Below, one piece after another: positions 16,665-24,348 of a stretch of 55,892 bases of DNA. The position numbers were made by a program, and so were the translations under genes. The notes below the pieces were generated by a model. The model did no database searches, was not told the DNA's origin, and saw only the letters and a program-made list of their open reading frames with translations. Source of the stretch: Listeria cornellensis FSL F6-0969 (GTDB lineage Bacteria; Bacillota; Bacilli; Lactobacillales; Listeriaceae); NCBI RefSeq assembly GCF_000525855.1, contig NZ_AODE01000047.1:1-55892 (forward strand), in the 5' to 3' direction. Every line of letters begins with the position of its first letter. The first letter of the stretch is position 1.

Positions 16665-17596
16665 CATATGCACTTGAAATAACGGGCTTGAAAAAAGTTT
16701 ATGCGACGGGCGTTGAGGCGCTGCGTGGGATTGATTTGACGGTTGAAGAAGGGGATTTTTATGCCTTGTTGGGGCCAAATGGTGCCGGGAAATCGACGAC
16801 AATTGGGATTATTACGTCGCTTGTTAATAAGACATCGGGAAAAGTGAAGGTTTTTGATTATGATATTGATACGGATTTAGTGCGAGCGAAACAGCAGATT
16901 GGCTTGGTGCCGCAAGAGTTTAACTTTAATCCGTTTGAGACGGTTCAGCAAATTGTTGTGAATCAGGCGGGTTATTATGGGGTTGCTCGGAAAGAGGCGT
17001 TGAAACGGAGCGAGACGTATTTGAAACAATCGGGTCTCTGGGAAAAGCGTGATGTGCGTGCGCGGATGCTTTCTGGCGGGATGAAGCGCAGATTGATGAT
17101 TGCGCGTGCTTTGATGCATGAGCCGCGTTTGCTTATTTTGGATGAACCGACTGCGGGTGTGGATATTGAGCTTAGACGTGAGATGTGGGATTATTTGAGG
17201 GAGTTGAACATAGGCGGCACAACAATTATTTTGACAACGCATTATCTGGAAGAGGCGGAAATGCTTTGCCGCAATATCGGGATTATTCAGTCGGGTGAGT
17301 TGATTGAAAATACGAGTATGAAAACTCTTTTAGGGAAACTGCAGTTTGAGACGTTTATTTTTGATCTAGCGCCTTTTGATAAAAAACCTGAGATTACGGG
17401 TTATAATAGTTGTTTGGAGGATGACCAAACGCTTTCTGTGGAAGTGGAACGTGATCAAGGCGTGAATGAGTTGTTTGAGCAGCTCACTAAGCAGGGAATA
17501 CAAGTTCTTTCGATGCGGAATAAATCGAATCGATTGGAAGAATTATTTTTGAAAATCACAGATGAGACACATCAAGTGGAGGGGAAACATGTTTAA
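16661..17596 (+). CDS. ABC transporter ATP-binding protein (DrrA/CcmA type)
   Basis: 311 residues: Walker A GPNGAGKST, signature LSGGMKRR, Walker B LLILDEPTAGVD, and H-loop TTHYLEEAEML. A roughly 90-residue C-terminal extension is typical of exporters of the DRA family. It pairs with the ABC-2 permease encoded next, with which it overlaps by 8 bp. Under an ArsR regulator it is probably an efflux system; the cargo is unknown. Confidence 0.93.
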   Translation: MTYALEITGLKKVYATGVEALRGIDLTVEEGDFYALLGPNGAGKSTTIGIITSLVNKTSGKVKVFDYDIDTDLVRAKQQIGLVPQEFNFNPFETVQQIVVNQAGYYGVARKEALKRSETYLKQSGLWEKRDVRARMLSGGMKRRLMIARALMHEPRLLILDEPTAGVDIELRREMWDYLRELNIGGTTIILTTHYLEEAEMLCRNIGIIQSGELIENTSMKTLLGKLQFETFIFDLAPFDKKPEITGYNSCLEDDQTLSVEVERDQGVNELFEQLTKQGIQVLSMRNKSNRLEELFLKITDETHQVEGKHV

Positions 17597-18359
17597 TCTT
17601 TATTTTACAGCCTTAAAAAGCTTAGCAGCCAAGGAAACGAATCGCTATATGCGTATTTGGATTCAAACTTTAGTACCACCAGTGATTACGACATCGCTAT
17701 ATTTTGTTATTTTTGGAAATCTGATCGGTGGGCGAATCGGGCAGGTCGGCGGATTTTCTTATATGGAATTTATCGTACCAGGACTTATTATGATGTCTGT
17801 TATTACTAGTTCTTATTCCAATGTGTCTTCCTCGTTCTTCTCGCAGAAGTTCCAGAAAAATATTGAGGAGTTATTGATTGCCCCGGTACCGACACATGTT
17901 ATTATTTGGGGCTTTGTCCTCGGTGGAATTGGCAGAAGTATTCTAGTCGGAGCGCTTGTCACGGTGGTTTCGCTATTTTTCGTACCACTTGCTGTTCATT
18001 CGTGGCTACTAGTCGTCATTACGCTACTTATGACAGCCATTTTATTCTCGTTAGCGGGGTTATTGAACGGAATTTTCGCGCAGTCTTTTGATGATGTATC
18101 GATAATACCGACGTTCGTTTTGCAGCCATTGACGTATCTTGGTGGTGTATTTTACGCGATTTCGATGTTACCTCCATTTTGGCAAGCCGTTTCAAAAGTT
18201 AATCCGATTGTGTATATGATTTCCGGATTTAGGTTCGGCTTTCTCGGAAAAACGGATATTTCGGTCTTGTGGTCTATGGCGATTTTGATTCTGTTTATCG
18301 TGGTGCTTTATGCGATTTGTTGGTATCTGATTGAAAAAGGTCGCGGGTTGAGAAGTTAA
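17589..18359 (+). CDS. ABC-2 type permease
   Basis: 256 residues with six predicted membrane helices and the ABC-2 signature region (LTYLGGVFYAISMLPPFWQ, NPIVYMISGFRFGFLG). Membrane partner of the upstream ATPase. GAGGGG before ATG 17589 decides the start; the in-frame ATG at 17562 lies inside the ATPase gene without a ribosome binding site. Last gene of the arsR operon. Confidence 0.9.
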   Translation: MFNLYFTALKSLAAKETNRYMRIWIQTLVPPVITTSLYFVIFGNLIGGRIGQVGGFSYMEFIVPGLIMMSVITSSYSNVSSSFFSQKFQKNIEELLIAPVPTHVIIWGFVLGGIGRSILVGALVTVVSLFFVPLAVHSWLLVVITLLMTAILFSLAGLLNGIFAQSFDDVSIIPTFVLQPLTYLGGVFYAISMLPPFWQAVSKVNPIVYMISGFRFGFLGKTDISVLWSMAILILFIVVLYAICWYLIEKGRGLRS

Positions 18360-18435
18360 ATATAAAAAGGACAAGACAGGGAGAAACACCGAAGAAATTC
18401 TGGAATTATACAAGAAACTACTTTCTTAACAAAAA

Positions 18436-18479
18436 TTTCACATTTTCATCTTAGAAAATTCATGATTGTCCTGTAATAT
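18436..18479 (+). promoter_or_regulatory. activator-type promoter of sRNA 1
   Basis: TTTCAC (18436), ATTCAT (18458) and the -10 TAATAT (18474) have start-to-start spacings of 22 and 16 bp. There is no -35 consensus at the normal distance. The same spacings recur in the two other sRNA promoters, which implies one shared activator. Confidence 0.65.
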
Positions 18480-18485
18480 AGGTTT

Positions 18486-18602
18486 TGTAGACAACAACAA
18501 TTACTTTTTAACTCCCTTTTAGAGTAATTGCATTGTTTCTCACCTTTTTTCATACCTCTCTTAAAAACACCGATGCTGGACTAACCAGGCGTCGGTGTTT
18601 TT
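18486..18602 (+). ncRNA. LhrC-like small RNA, copy 1 (divergent member)
   Basis: After TAATATAGG come a hairpin CAATTACT/AGTAATTG (18498-18505, 18523-18530) with a CTCCC in its 17-nt loop, a C/U-rich single strand (CTCACC, ACCTCTC), and a terminator ACACCGA/TCGGTGT (18567-18573, 18592-18598) plus T-run. The order (C/U-loop hairpin, C/U-rich linker, terminator) is that of LhrC RNAs, which pair with purine-rich ribosome binding sites. Its terminator loop lacks the CCCC of copies 2 and 3. It lies between the ABC permease and LD-carboxypeptidase genes. Confidence 0.6.
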
Positions 18603-18651
18603 GCGTACATACTTGTGATAAACTAAGAAGAGAGGAATGGAGGCGAGGAAA

Positions 18652-19507
18652 ATGCTACAATTAGGTGACACAATTGGCTTAATCGCCTGTTCCAATGGTC
18701 GTGATCCAGAACGAGAGGGAGATATCGCTCACGTAGAGGAGCTACTTTTCACCAATTTTGCAATGAAAAGTGAACGTGCGGCGACAATTTTTCGGACAGA
18801 AAAGAATCTTGCAAGCGGTGGCCCCGAGGAGCGTGCAGAAGCATTGATGCAACTGTATCAAAATCCCGAAATTAAGGCAATATTTGATATTTCCGGTGGA
18901 GATTTAGCCAATGAAATCCTGCCATATTTAGATTTCAAGCAAATTCAGGCGGCTAATAAACCATTTATCGGATACAGCGATTTGACCGTTATCCAGAATG
19001 CTATTTATGCAAAAACGGGCATTGGAGGCTATAACTATCAGCTGCTTCACCTTGCGAGTGATAATGCCGAGCGACAATTGGAGCAGTTTAAAAATAGTTT
19101 TATAGAGGTGAATAATCAGGAAATCCCATATAAAATCTTGATGGATAATGGGAATATTGGTGGCGAAATTATTGGTGGCAATATTCGTTGTTTCTTAAAG
19201 CTTGCTGGCACAGATTACATGCCGAATTTTCAAGGTAAAGTGGTTGTCCTAGAAGCGCTCAGTGGGGATGTTGCTAAAATAAGAACCTACCTCGCCCAAT
19301 TAGATCAAATTGGCGTTTTTCAGGCAGCGAATGGCGTTATTTTGGGGCAGTTTACAGAAATGCAAGCGAAGCATTTAGCGCCGACAGTTGAAGACTTAAC
19401 ACGGTGCTACATAAAAAAAATACAATAAATTTCTGCTGAAAACAGACATGATAGGCCATCATACCAGCGCCGAACCATTTCCAATCGGATTTCCATTAAA
19501 AAAATAA
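18652..19507 (+). CDS. LD-carboxypeptidase, S66 family (frame break near the end)
   Basis: About 284 residues after repair. Serine peptidases of this family trim D-Ala from tetrapeptides of recycled peptidoglycan; MccF relatives cleave microcin C. Nucleophile Ser in FIGYSDLT, Glu in VVVLEALSGD. The catalytic His region (GHHTSAEPFPIGFP) lies beyond a stop caused by eight A at 19413-19420; removing one A restores it and the frame ends at 19507. GGAGG 8 bp upstream supports ATG 18652. Without the repair the enzyme would lack its histidine. Confidence 0.85.
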
Positions 19508-19520
19508 ATTCTAATAAAAC

Positions 19521-19564
19521 TCTCATGAAACCCCCGCAAGAATTTCATCAAAGCCCTGTAATAT
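19521..19564 (+). promoter_or_regulatory. activator-type promoter of sRNA 2
   Basis: TCTCAT (19521), TTTCAT (19543) and TAATAT (19559) keep the 22- and 16-bp spacings seen in the other two copies. No -35 consensus is present where expected (CGCAAG at 19536). Confidence 0.7.
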
Positions 19565-19570
19565 AGAGAA

Positions 19571-19670
19571 TGTAAACAAGGACAGCAATTAGGTTTCCCC
19601 CCTTTTTCCTAATTGCGACATTCCTTAACAAACTCCCTTTTTTGAACCAGCTTCCCCGGCTGGTTTTTTT
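19571..19670 (+). ncRNA. LhrC-like small RNA, copy 2
   Basis: About 100 nt. Hairpin GCAATTAGG/CCTAATTGC (19585-19593, 19608-19616) displays TTTCCCCCCTTTTT in its loop. A single-stranded ACTCCCTTTTTT follows, then terminator AACCAGC/GCTGGTT (19645-19651, 19659-19665) with TTCCCC in the loop and a T-run. Three exposed C/U motifs at these three places are the hallmark of the LhrC family in Listeria, which block ribosome binding sites of envelope-protein mRNAs. About 75% identical to copy 3. No reading frame is seen. Confidence 0.78.
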
Positions 19671-19822
19671 GTTGGGGGCGTTTGAACGAAGAGAATTACG
19701 CCCCCAATATAAGAGCGAACAAAGTGAGCTGTTAATCCGTCCAAGACTGTTATGAACAAAGAGAATCTCCCATTTTGCACGAAACAATAATTATGCGATA
19801 ATAAAAACAGGAGGGGATTTCG

Positions 19823-20386
19823 ATGGAGATAGATAACCAAGTACACGCGACAAATCGCAATGAGTGGAGAAAATGGCTAGAAGAAAATGCCGAGACCGAT
19901 AAATACTGCTGGCTAGTCTTATCACGAAAACAAAATGAATTTACATATATCGACGCAGTAGAAGAAGCTCTGTGTTTCGGCTGGATTGATAGCACAAAAA
20001 AAGGCTTGGACGAGCAACATATTGCGCAACGGTTCTCCCATCGCGTTCCAAAAAGCAATTGGACAGAATTAAACAAAGAGCGCGCACGCCGGATGAAGAA
20101 GCTCGGACTGATGACTGTGCATGGTGAACGCGTATTACCAGATTTAGAGGCAGAATTTGAAATACTTGAGGAGATTTTAGAAGCAATAAACGAAGACGCA
20201 GCGCTCGCGGCAAATTTTGCGGAGCTACCAGATTTATACGTTCGAATTAAACTCGATAACATCCAATCCGTCAAGAAAGAGCGCGCGTTGTATGATAAGC
20301 GATTAGCGACATTTTTTGAGAAGACGGAAAAAGGCGAACTGTACGGAAAGTGGAATGATGAAGGCCGGCTAATCGATTACGAATGA
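19823..20386 (+). CDS. YdeI/OmpD-associated family protein
   Basis: 187 residues. The N-terminal WRKWLEENAETDKYCWLVLSRK and EALCFGWIDSTKKGLDE, with the C-terminal HRVPKSNWTELNKERA, identify the YdeI (bacteriocin-protection/OmpD-associated) family. The biochemical role is unsettled. AGGAGGGG precedes the ATG. It is separated from the next small gene by 15 bp, so the two probably share a transcript. Its promoter region follows the terminator of sRNA 2. Confidence 0.82.
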   Translation: MEIDNQVHATNRNEWRKWLEENAETDKYCWLVLSRKQNEFTYIDAVEEALCFGWIDSTKKGLDEQHIAQRFSHRVPKSNWTELNKERARRMKKLGLMTVHGERVLPDLEAEFEILEEILEAINEDAALAANFAELPDLYVRIKLDNIQSVKKERALYDKRLATFFEKTEKGELYGKWNDEGRLIDYE

Positions 20387-20401
20387 TGGGAGGAAGCAAG
20401 A

Positions 20402-20704
20402 ATGGCATTAGAAATCAATATCATCAACAAATCACTAAATAAATTAACACAAAAAGCTTTCATATACGTAGAAGGGCAGCAGAATACCCTAGACATGAAG
20501 CGACTTAAAAGCGATGAAACCGATCAAATAAAGATTCCGACAACAACGACCGATCTCGCTAAAAACATCATGCTTTCCTACCTAAATACAGACAGCGCGA
20601 TAATCAACACAAAAATTGGCCAAGTCACAAGTCTCACGCAGACGATGCAATTAGACATTATTGAAATAACACCACAAGGGACGATTCGATACAAAATACA
20701 GTGA
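20402..20704 (+). CDS. small protein of unknown function
   Basis: 100 residues, mostly beta-prone with many Thr and Ile, no signal peptide and no membrane helix (KLTQKAFIYVEGQ, QVTSLTQTMQLDIIEI). No family recognised. The strong ribosome binding site GGGAGGAA and the 15-bp distance to the YdeI-type gene support it as a real second gene of that operon. The upstream box of sRNA 3 begins 10 bp after its stop codon. Confidence 0.65.
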   Translation: MALEINIINKSLNKLTQKAFIYVEGQQNTLDMKRLKSDETDQIKIPTTTTDLAKNIMLSYLNTDSAIINTKIGQVTSLTQTMQLDIIEITPQGTIRYKIQ

Positions 20705-20714
20705 AAAATGAAAG

Positions 20715-20769
20715 TTTCATGAAATTCTCATAGAAATCCCTGCAAACTTTCATTGAAGAACTGTAGTAT
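20715..20769 (+). promoter_or_regulatory. activator-type promoter of sRNA 3
   Basis: TTTCAT (20715), TCTCAT (20726), TTTCAT (20748) and TAGTAT (20764) are spaced 11, 22 and 16 bp start to start. The repeats are thus on one face of the helix, as expected for tandem response-regulator dimers. Confidence 0.7.
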
Positions 20770-20774
20770 AGAGA

Positions 20775-20875
20775 ATGTAAACAAGGACGGCAATTAGTTT
20801 TACCCCCCTTTTTCTAATTGCGCGAATCCTTTACAACTCCCTTTTTTGAACCAGCTTCCCCAGCTGGTTCTTTTT
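20775..20875 (+). ncRNA. LhrC-like small RNA, copy 3
   Basis: Same plan as copy 2: hairpin GCAATTAG/CTAATTGC (20790-20797, 20814-20821) with CCCCCCTTTTT in the loop, single-stranded AACTCCCTTTTTTG, and terminator GAACCAGC/GCTGGTTC (20848-20855, 20863-20870) with TTCCCC loop and TTTTT. The T-run is also part of the left arm of a second 15-bp hairpin immediately downstream. Confidence 0.78.
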
Positions 20876-20904
20876 GGTTTGCCCATGCTGGGCAAACCAA
20901 AAAG
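20870..20904. repeat. 15-bp-arm perfect hairpin overlapping the sRNA 3 terminator
   Basis: CTTTTTGGTTTGCCC (20870-20884) and GGGCAAACCAAAAAG (20890-20904) are perfect complements around a 5-nt loop. It may be a back-up terminator for read-through from sRNA 3 or a mark of past recombination; it has no following T-run. Confidence 0.55.
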
Positions 20905-21164
20905 CTTGAATGAACAAGCCTTTAAATTTTTTTAATACTGCTGTACTCTCTGTACTCGATGGTTTTTCTTAGCCTCCCAATTTAAAATTATTGCTTGATA
21001 ATCCACGTCACTAAGGTTATCAGCAATATCATTTTTATTTTGTATAAAAAGGAGATGTATCCCAAGCACTTAGCGTTTGCAGCCATTCCTCTAAAAGATA
21101 TAAGGAATATGTAATTAATCAGTAAGAGGTAAGGGCAAAAGCGTCGCTGAGTAACAAATAACGA
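20905..21164. other. intergenic region with a relic resembling the mazF 3' end
   Basis: No gene is supported; the minus-strand frame at 20988-21203 has no family look. The stretch 21125-21162 (AAGAGGTAAGGGCAAAAG then CGTCGCTGAGTAACAAATAAC) is closely similar to the end of mazF and its terminator start (22275-22314), so it is probably what remains of an earlier mazF copy. Confidence 0.5.
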
Positions 21165-21440
21165 GACTGGGATAAACTCAAGATAAAGTAAAAATCGTCT
21201 CATTTTTTTTGGGGTAAGACGAAAAATTTTGCTTTACACAAATCGAGCGAAAGCGTTTGTATTCAGGGGATTTGATGGAAGCCGGAGAGCTGCGCATACT
21301 GTGTATGTGATGACTGAAAGCAGGGAGGAAGTAGTTTTTCCGACCATGCGAGAAGTTATGCGTTAGAAGAACCGGAAGTCCACCGAACTCCCTGAATGCG
21401 AGCGCTCTTCGCCGATTTATCTGGGTTATGTCCCAGCCTT
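21165..21440. repeat. about 275-bp imperfect palindromic element
   Basis: The left end GACTGGGATAAACTCA with AGATAAA corresponds to the reverse complement of the right end (ATTTATCTGGGTTATGTCCCAGCC). Further in, AAATCGAGCGAAAGCG and TATTCAGGGGATTTG match the complement of GCGAGCGCTCTTCGCCGATTT and ACTCCCTGAATG. The RNA or single strand would fold into one long irregular hairpin with an extra side hairpin (TCGTCT/AGACGA). No frame. Probably a MITE-like or structured repeat. Confidence 0.65.
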
Positions 21441-21602
21441 GTTATTTTTATTATCGTGCCCCGCGCGGCATGAAGTGCACGTACTGTTTGTAAGTTTGTA
21501 CTATATACAGTTCAGCCATAATGTCTTGTGTTAACATAGCGGACCTTTTTCTGAATCGATTTATTTTATATCCTAAATGGCCAAATAGTAGTTAGCTCTC
21601 CG

Positions 21603-21637
21603 AAAGTATATACATTGTAGATACTTTATGTTATAAT
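21603..21637 (+). promoter_or_regulatory. mazEF promoter with autoregulatory inverted repeat
   Basis: The -10 box TATAAT (21632-21637) has a weak -35 TATACA (21609-21614) at 17 bp. AAAGTAT (21603-21609) and ATACTTT (21621-21627) form a 7-bp-arm inverted repeat across the -35 and spacer. This is where an AbrB-fold antitoxin would bind to repress its own operon. Confidence 0.6.
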
Positions 21638-21665
21638 AAGGTTATTAAAGAAGGAGGTAATTTCT

Positions 21666-21908
21666 ATGACTACAGTTAGTATTAAAAAGTGGGGAAACAG
21701 TAAAGCTGTTCGTCTCCCAAATAATATTTTAAACGCATTAAATATCCATGAGAATGATAACCTTTATATTGAAGTGGTTGATAATCAAATGATTCTTACC
21801 AAGACGGTTGCAGATTTGACTATCGAAGATTTATTCAAAGATTACCAAGGTGAGCCTTTCCAATCTGAATTACAAGAATTTGAACCAATCGGTGACGAAA
21901 AATGGTAA
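21666..21908 (+). CDS. mazE: MazE-type antitoxin (AbrB fold)
   Basis: 80 residues. The N-terminal SIKKWGNSKAVRLPNNIL is the swapped-hairpin AbrB/MazE DNA-binding fold. The acidic C-terminus (DLFKDYQGEPFQSELQEFEPIGDEKW) should wrap and block the toxin. AAGGAGGT precedes the ATG. It overlaps the toxin gene by 7 bp, normal for toxin-antitoxin pairs. Confidence 0.9.
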   Translation: MTTVSIKKWGNSKAVRLPNNILNALNIHENDNLYIEVVDNQMILTKTVADLTIEDLFKDYQGEPFQSELQEFEPIGDEKW

Positions 21909-22306
21909 AACAAGGAGAAATCATCAAGATCAACCTAAATCCTAAGCAAGGGCATGAACAACAGAGTTATAGGCCCTATATTTGTCTGAGCCATCGTCTA
22001 GTAAGCGAATATGCAAATATCGCCGTCTTTGCCCCTATAAGTAACACCCAACGATTATATCCGCTTTACGTACTACTAACTGATACGGAAACAACGGGGA
22101 AAGTATTGCTAGATCAACTGGTCACAATTGATTATAATGCTCGCCAATATAGTTATGTAGAAACAGTATCTGACCATTTGCTAACTAAGCTGTTAGAATC
22201 TGTGAAAGTTATTTTCCAAAAGAATACGCCCCAAAAAATAATCTGCTCTAACATTTGGTATAGAGCCATAAAAAGAGGAGACCAGGACAAAAGGGTCGCT
22301 GAGTAA
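21902..22306 (+). CDS. mazF: MazF/PemK-type endoribonuclease toxin
   Basis: 134 residues. The N-terminal KQGEIIKINLNPKQGHEQQSYRP is the catalytic loop of the family (Arg in the SYRP segment); FAPISNT and DQLVTIDYNAR follow as in MazF. Cleaves mRNA at short sequences when free of antitoxin. The C-terminal tail after IFQKN is about 20 residues longer than the common MazF end. It runs into the duplicated sequence GTCGCTGAGTAACAAATAAC, so the tail may have been acquired with that repeat. Confidence 0.9.
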   Translation: MVKQGEIIKINLNPKQGHEQQSYRPYICLSHRLVSEYANIAVFAPISNTQRLYPLYVLLTDTETTGKVLLDQLVTIDYNARQYSYVETVSDHLLTKLLESVKVIFQKNTPQKIICSNIWYRAIKRGDQDKRVAE

Positions 22307-22311
22307 CAAAT

Positions 22312-22353
22312 AACACTAAGAAATCTGAAATTAGATTCCTTAGTGTTATTTTT
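22312..22353 (+). terminator. terminator of mazEF
   Basis: AACACTAAG-A-AATCT pairs with AGATT-C-CTTAGTGTT (22312-22326, 22333-22347), followed by ATTTTTATTAT. Its flanks (AACAAATAAC before, GTTATTTTTATTATC and a GCGCGGCATG block after) recur around the 275-bp palindromic element at 21151-21475. Confidence 0.8.
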
Positions 22354-22616
22354 ATTATCATGGCACGCGCGGCATGCCAACTTATGTAATGTATACTGAT
22401 CAATCTTGGTAAGTAGTCTTCTCGTAACGTTTTCCATAGATATAAGCTTTTTCTAAAGGTAAAGGTATGAAAATAAATATATTTTTAAGAGTATATCAAA
22501 ATATTCTGACGAAAAGCCCTGTTTTTTCATTTTTATTGGATGATAGTGCAATGTTGTTGTGATAAATAGTATGTTAAAATAAATATATAATCAAGATTCA
22601 GGAGGAGTCCGTGAAA
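22354..22616. other. intergenic region upstream of the nitric oxide synthase gene
   Basis: AT-rich, without a gene. A possible promoter lies near TTGTTG (22554) and TAAAAT (22575), but the spacing is 15 bp, so the call is weak. No operator palindrome was found. Confidence 0.4.
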
Positions 22617-23726
22617 ATGTCAGTGAATACCGAAGAAGCCATCGAATTTCTAACTAAGTCCTATGCGGAATTGAAAAAAGACGCGACAGAGCTCCAAAAT
22701 CGAATGGATACTATCGCGCAAACCGGTACATACGCGCATACACTTGAAGAACTAACCATCGGCGCAAAAATGGCGTGGCGTAACAGTAACCGTTGTGTCG
22801 GCAGGTTGTTCTGGGATCGCATTCAAGTCATTGATGCCCGCGAAGCTGCGACTGTGGCGGAAATCCAAGAAGCGCTGTTCACGCATATCGAAAAAGCAAC
22901 GAACGGCGGACAAATCAGGCCTTTCATCACGATTTTCAAGCCGGGTAACGAAGGTCCGCGGATTTGGAATCACCAGCTAATTCGCTATGCAGGATACGCG
23001 TCAGAACAAGGCATCATCGGCGACCCAGCATCGGTCTCCTTCACAGAAGTCTGCGAAAAGCTCGGCTGGCGTGGGGCTCGCACAGCGTTTGATATTTTAC
23101 CGCTTGTTATCCAAGAGAATGCGGACGCTGCGCCAATCGTCATCGAAATCCCACCTGAACTCGTGCTTGAAGTCCCAATTTCGCATCCGGATTTTCCACA
23201 AATCGCCGAGCTTGGCTTGCGCTGGTACGCCGTCCCGATTATCTCCGAAATGAAGCTCGAAATCGGTGGTATCACGTATCAAGCCGCGCCGTTCAACGGT
23301 TGGTATATGGAAACCGAGATCGGCGCGCGGAATTTCGCGGATGAAGGGCGTTACAATAAGCTCGCCGTCATCGCCGAAAAAATCGGACTAAACACGAAAC
23401 GCCTCGACTCTCTATGGAAGGATCGCGCTTTAGTCGAACTCAACGTCGCTGTCATCGATTCCTATCATAAAGCCAAAGTCCAAATTGTCGATCACCATAC
23501 CGCGGCCCGCCAATTTGGCCAGTTTGAAACCAACGAACAAGCGGCAGGTCGCGAAGTCACCGGTGAATGGGCGTGGCTTATCCCGCCAGTTTCGCCAGCG
23601 ACGACGCACATGTTCCACAGGCGCTACCCAAACAAGATCGTCAAACCGAATTTTTTCTATCAAGAATCACCATTTGAACGCACTGAAATAACCCCAGTAA
23701 GACGCGGCGGCTGTCCGTTTCATTGA
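22617..23726 (+). CDS. nos: bacterial nitric oxide synthase, oxygenase only
   Basis: Makes NO and citrulline from arginine using heme and a pterin. 369 residues from ATG 22617 (GGAGGAG is 9 bp upstream; GTG 22611 would be only 3 bp away). The heme-ligating Cys60 is in [13 protein letters not shown]; the substrate-site [13 protein letters not shown] and the C-terminal MFHRRY and RRGGCPFH are typical. There is no reductase domain and no flavodoxin gene nearby, as in Bacillus and Staphylococcus, where general reductases serve. The gene is rich in GC-ending codons compared with its AT-rich neighbours. Confidence 0.95.
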   Translation: MSVNTEEAIEFLTKSYAELKKDATELQNRMDTIAQTGTYAHTLEELTIGAKMAWRNSNRCVGRLFWDRIQVIDAREAATVAEIQEALFTHIEKATNGGQIRPFITIFKPGNEGPRIWNHQLIRYAGYASEQGIIGDPASVSFTEVCEKLGWRGARTAFDILPLVIQENADAAPIVIEIPPELVLEVPISHPDFPQIAELGLRWYAVPIISEMKLEIGGITYQAAPFNGWYMETEIGARNFADEGRYNKLAVIAEKIGLNTKRLDSLWKDRALVELNVAVIDSYHKAKVQIVDHHTAARQFGQFETNEQAAGREVTGEWAWLIPPVSPATTHMFHRRYPNKIVKPNFFYQESPFERTEITPVRRGGCPFH

Positions 23727-23830
23727 GTTGCCAAACCGTGTGTAAAAATGGTAACATAGAAGTATCCAGAGGTTTGCGTTAGCTTATGCGCGAAAACGGA
23801 TAAATATGTTTATCGAATGGAGTTTTTACG

Positions 23831-24169
23831 ATGAATTTTGCGAAAACATTGGGGATTATTGGAGCATTGCTCGCGATGGGGCTTAGCCTAACCGTTATTT
23901 CGGTCGATAGCATTGCACGTATTTTGGAAGAGGATTCATTAGTATTCACGATTCTTAATTTCATAGCACTGGGTATGTCATTCGTCGGCTTGTTCGGCGC
24001 CATTATCATGAACAAAGCACCGCTAAAAGGCGGCGTCATGCTAATCGCTTCGGCCGTAGCCTGCACAATGAGCGTATCCATGATGTTCTTACTCCCAATT
24101 GTATTGCTTTGTGTAGCGGGTTTAATCAGCCTAAGCACAGCAGACGATCTTTCAGAAGCGCAAGCATAA
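23831..24169 (+). CDS. small DUF4064-like membrane protein
   Basis: 112 residues with four hydrophobic helices; the order (helix at the N-terminus, short loop, three further helices, DDLSEAQA tail) resembles DUF4064 proteins of Gram-positive bacteria. Function unknown. ATGGAG 8 bp before the ATG serves as ribosome binding site. It stands alone and has its own terminator. Confidence 0.65.
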   Translation: MNFAKTLGIIGALLAMGLSLTVISVDSIARILEEDSLVFTILNFIALGMSFVGLFGAIIMNKAPLKGGVMLIASAVACTMSVSMMFLLPIVLLCVAGLISLSTADDLSEAQA

Positions 24170-24178
24170 TCAAAAAAG

Positions 24179-24231
24179 CAAAATCCGCGTTTGCACTCAG
24201 AAATTTTGAGTGGGCGCGGATTTTGTTTTTT
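24179..24231. terminator. terminator after the DUF4064-like gene
   Basis: CAAAATCCGCG (24179-24189) pairs with CGCGGATTTTG (24215-24225); CACTCA/GAGTG pair inside. TTTTTT follows. Confidence 0.85.
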
Positions 24232-24348
24232 ATTAAGTTTATGTAAATAAGTCTGTGGTATGATATAGTATGAACAATAAATATGTTACAATAGAAGCTA
24301 ACTGTGGACAAATAGATAGCAGAATTTGAATTAGGACGTGATAGATTC

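Noticed and set aside
20988-21203. Minus-strand frame of 71 codons after sRNA 3
   Set aside because: It runs into the palindromic element and the mazF relic and has no start signals.
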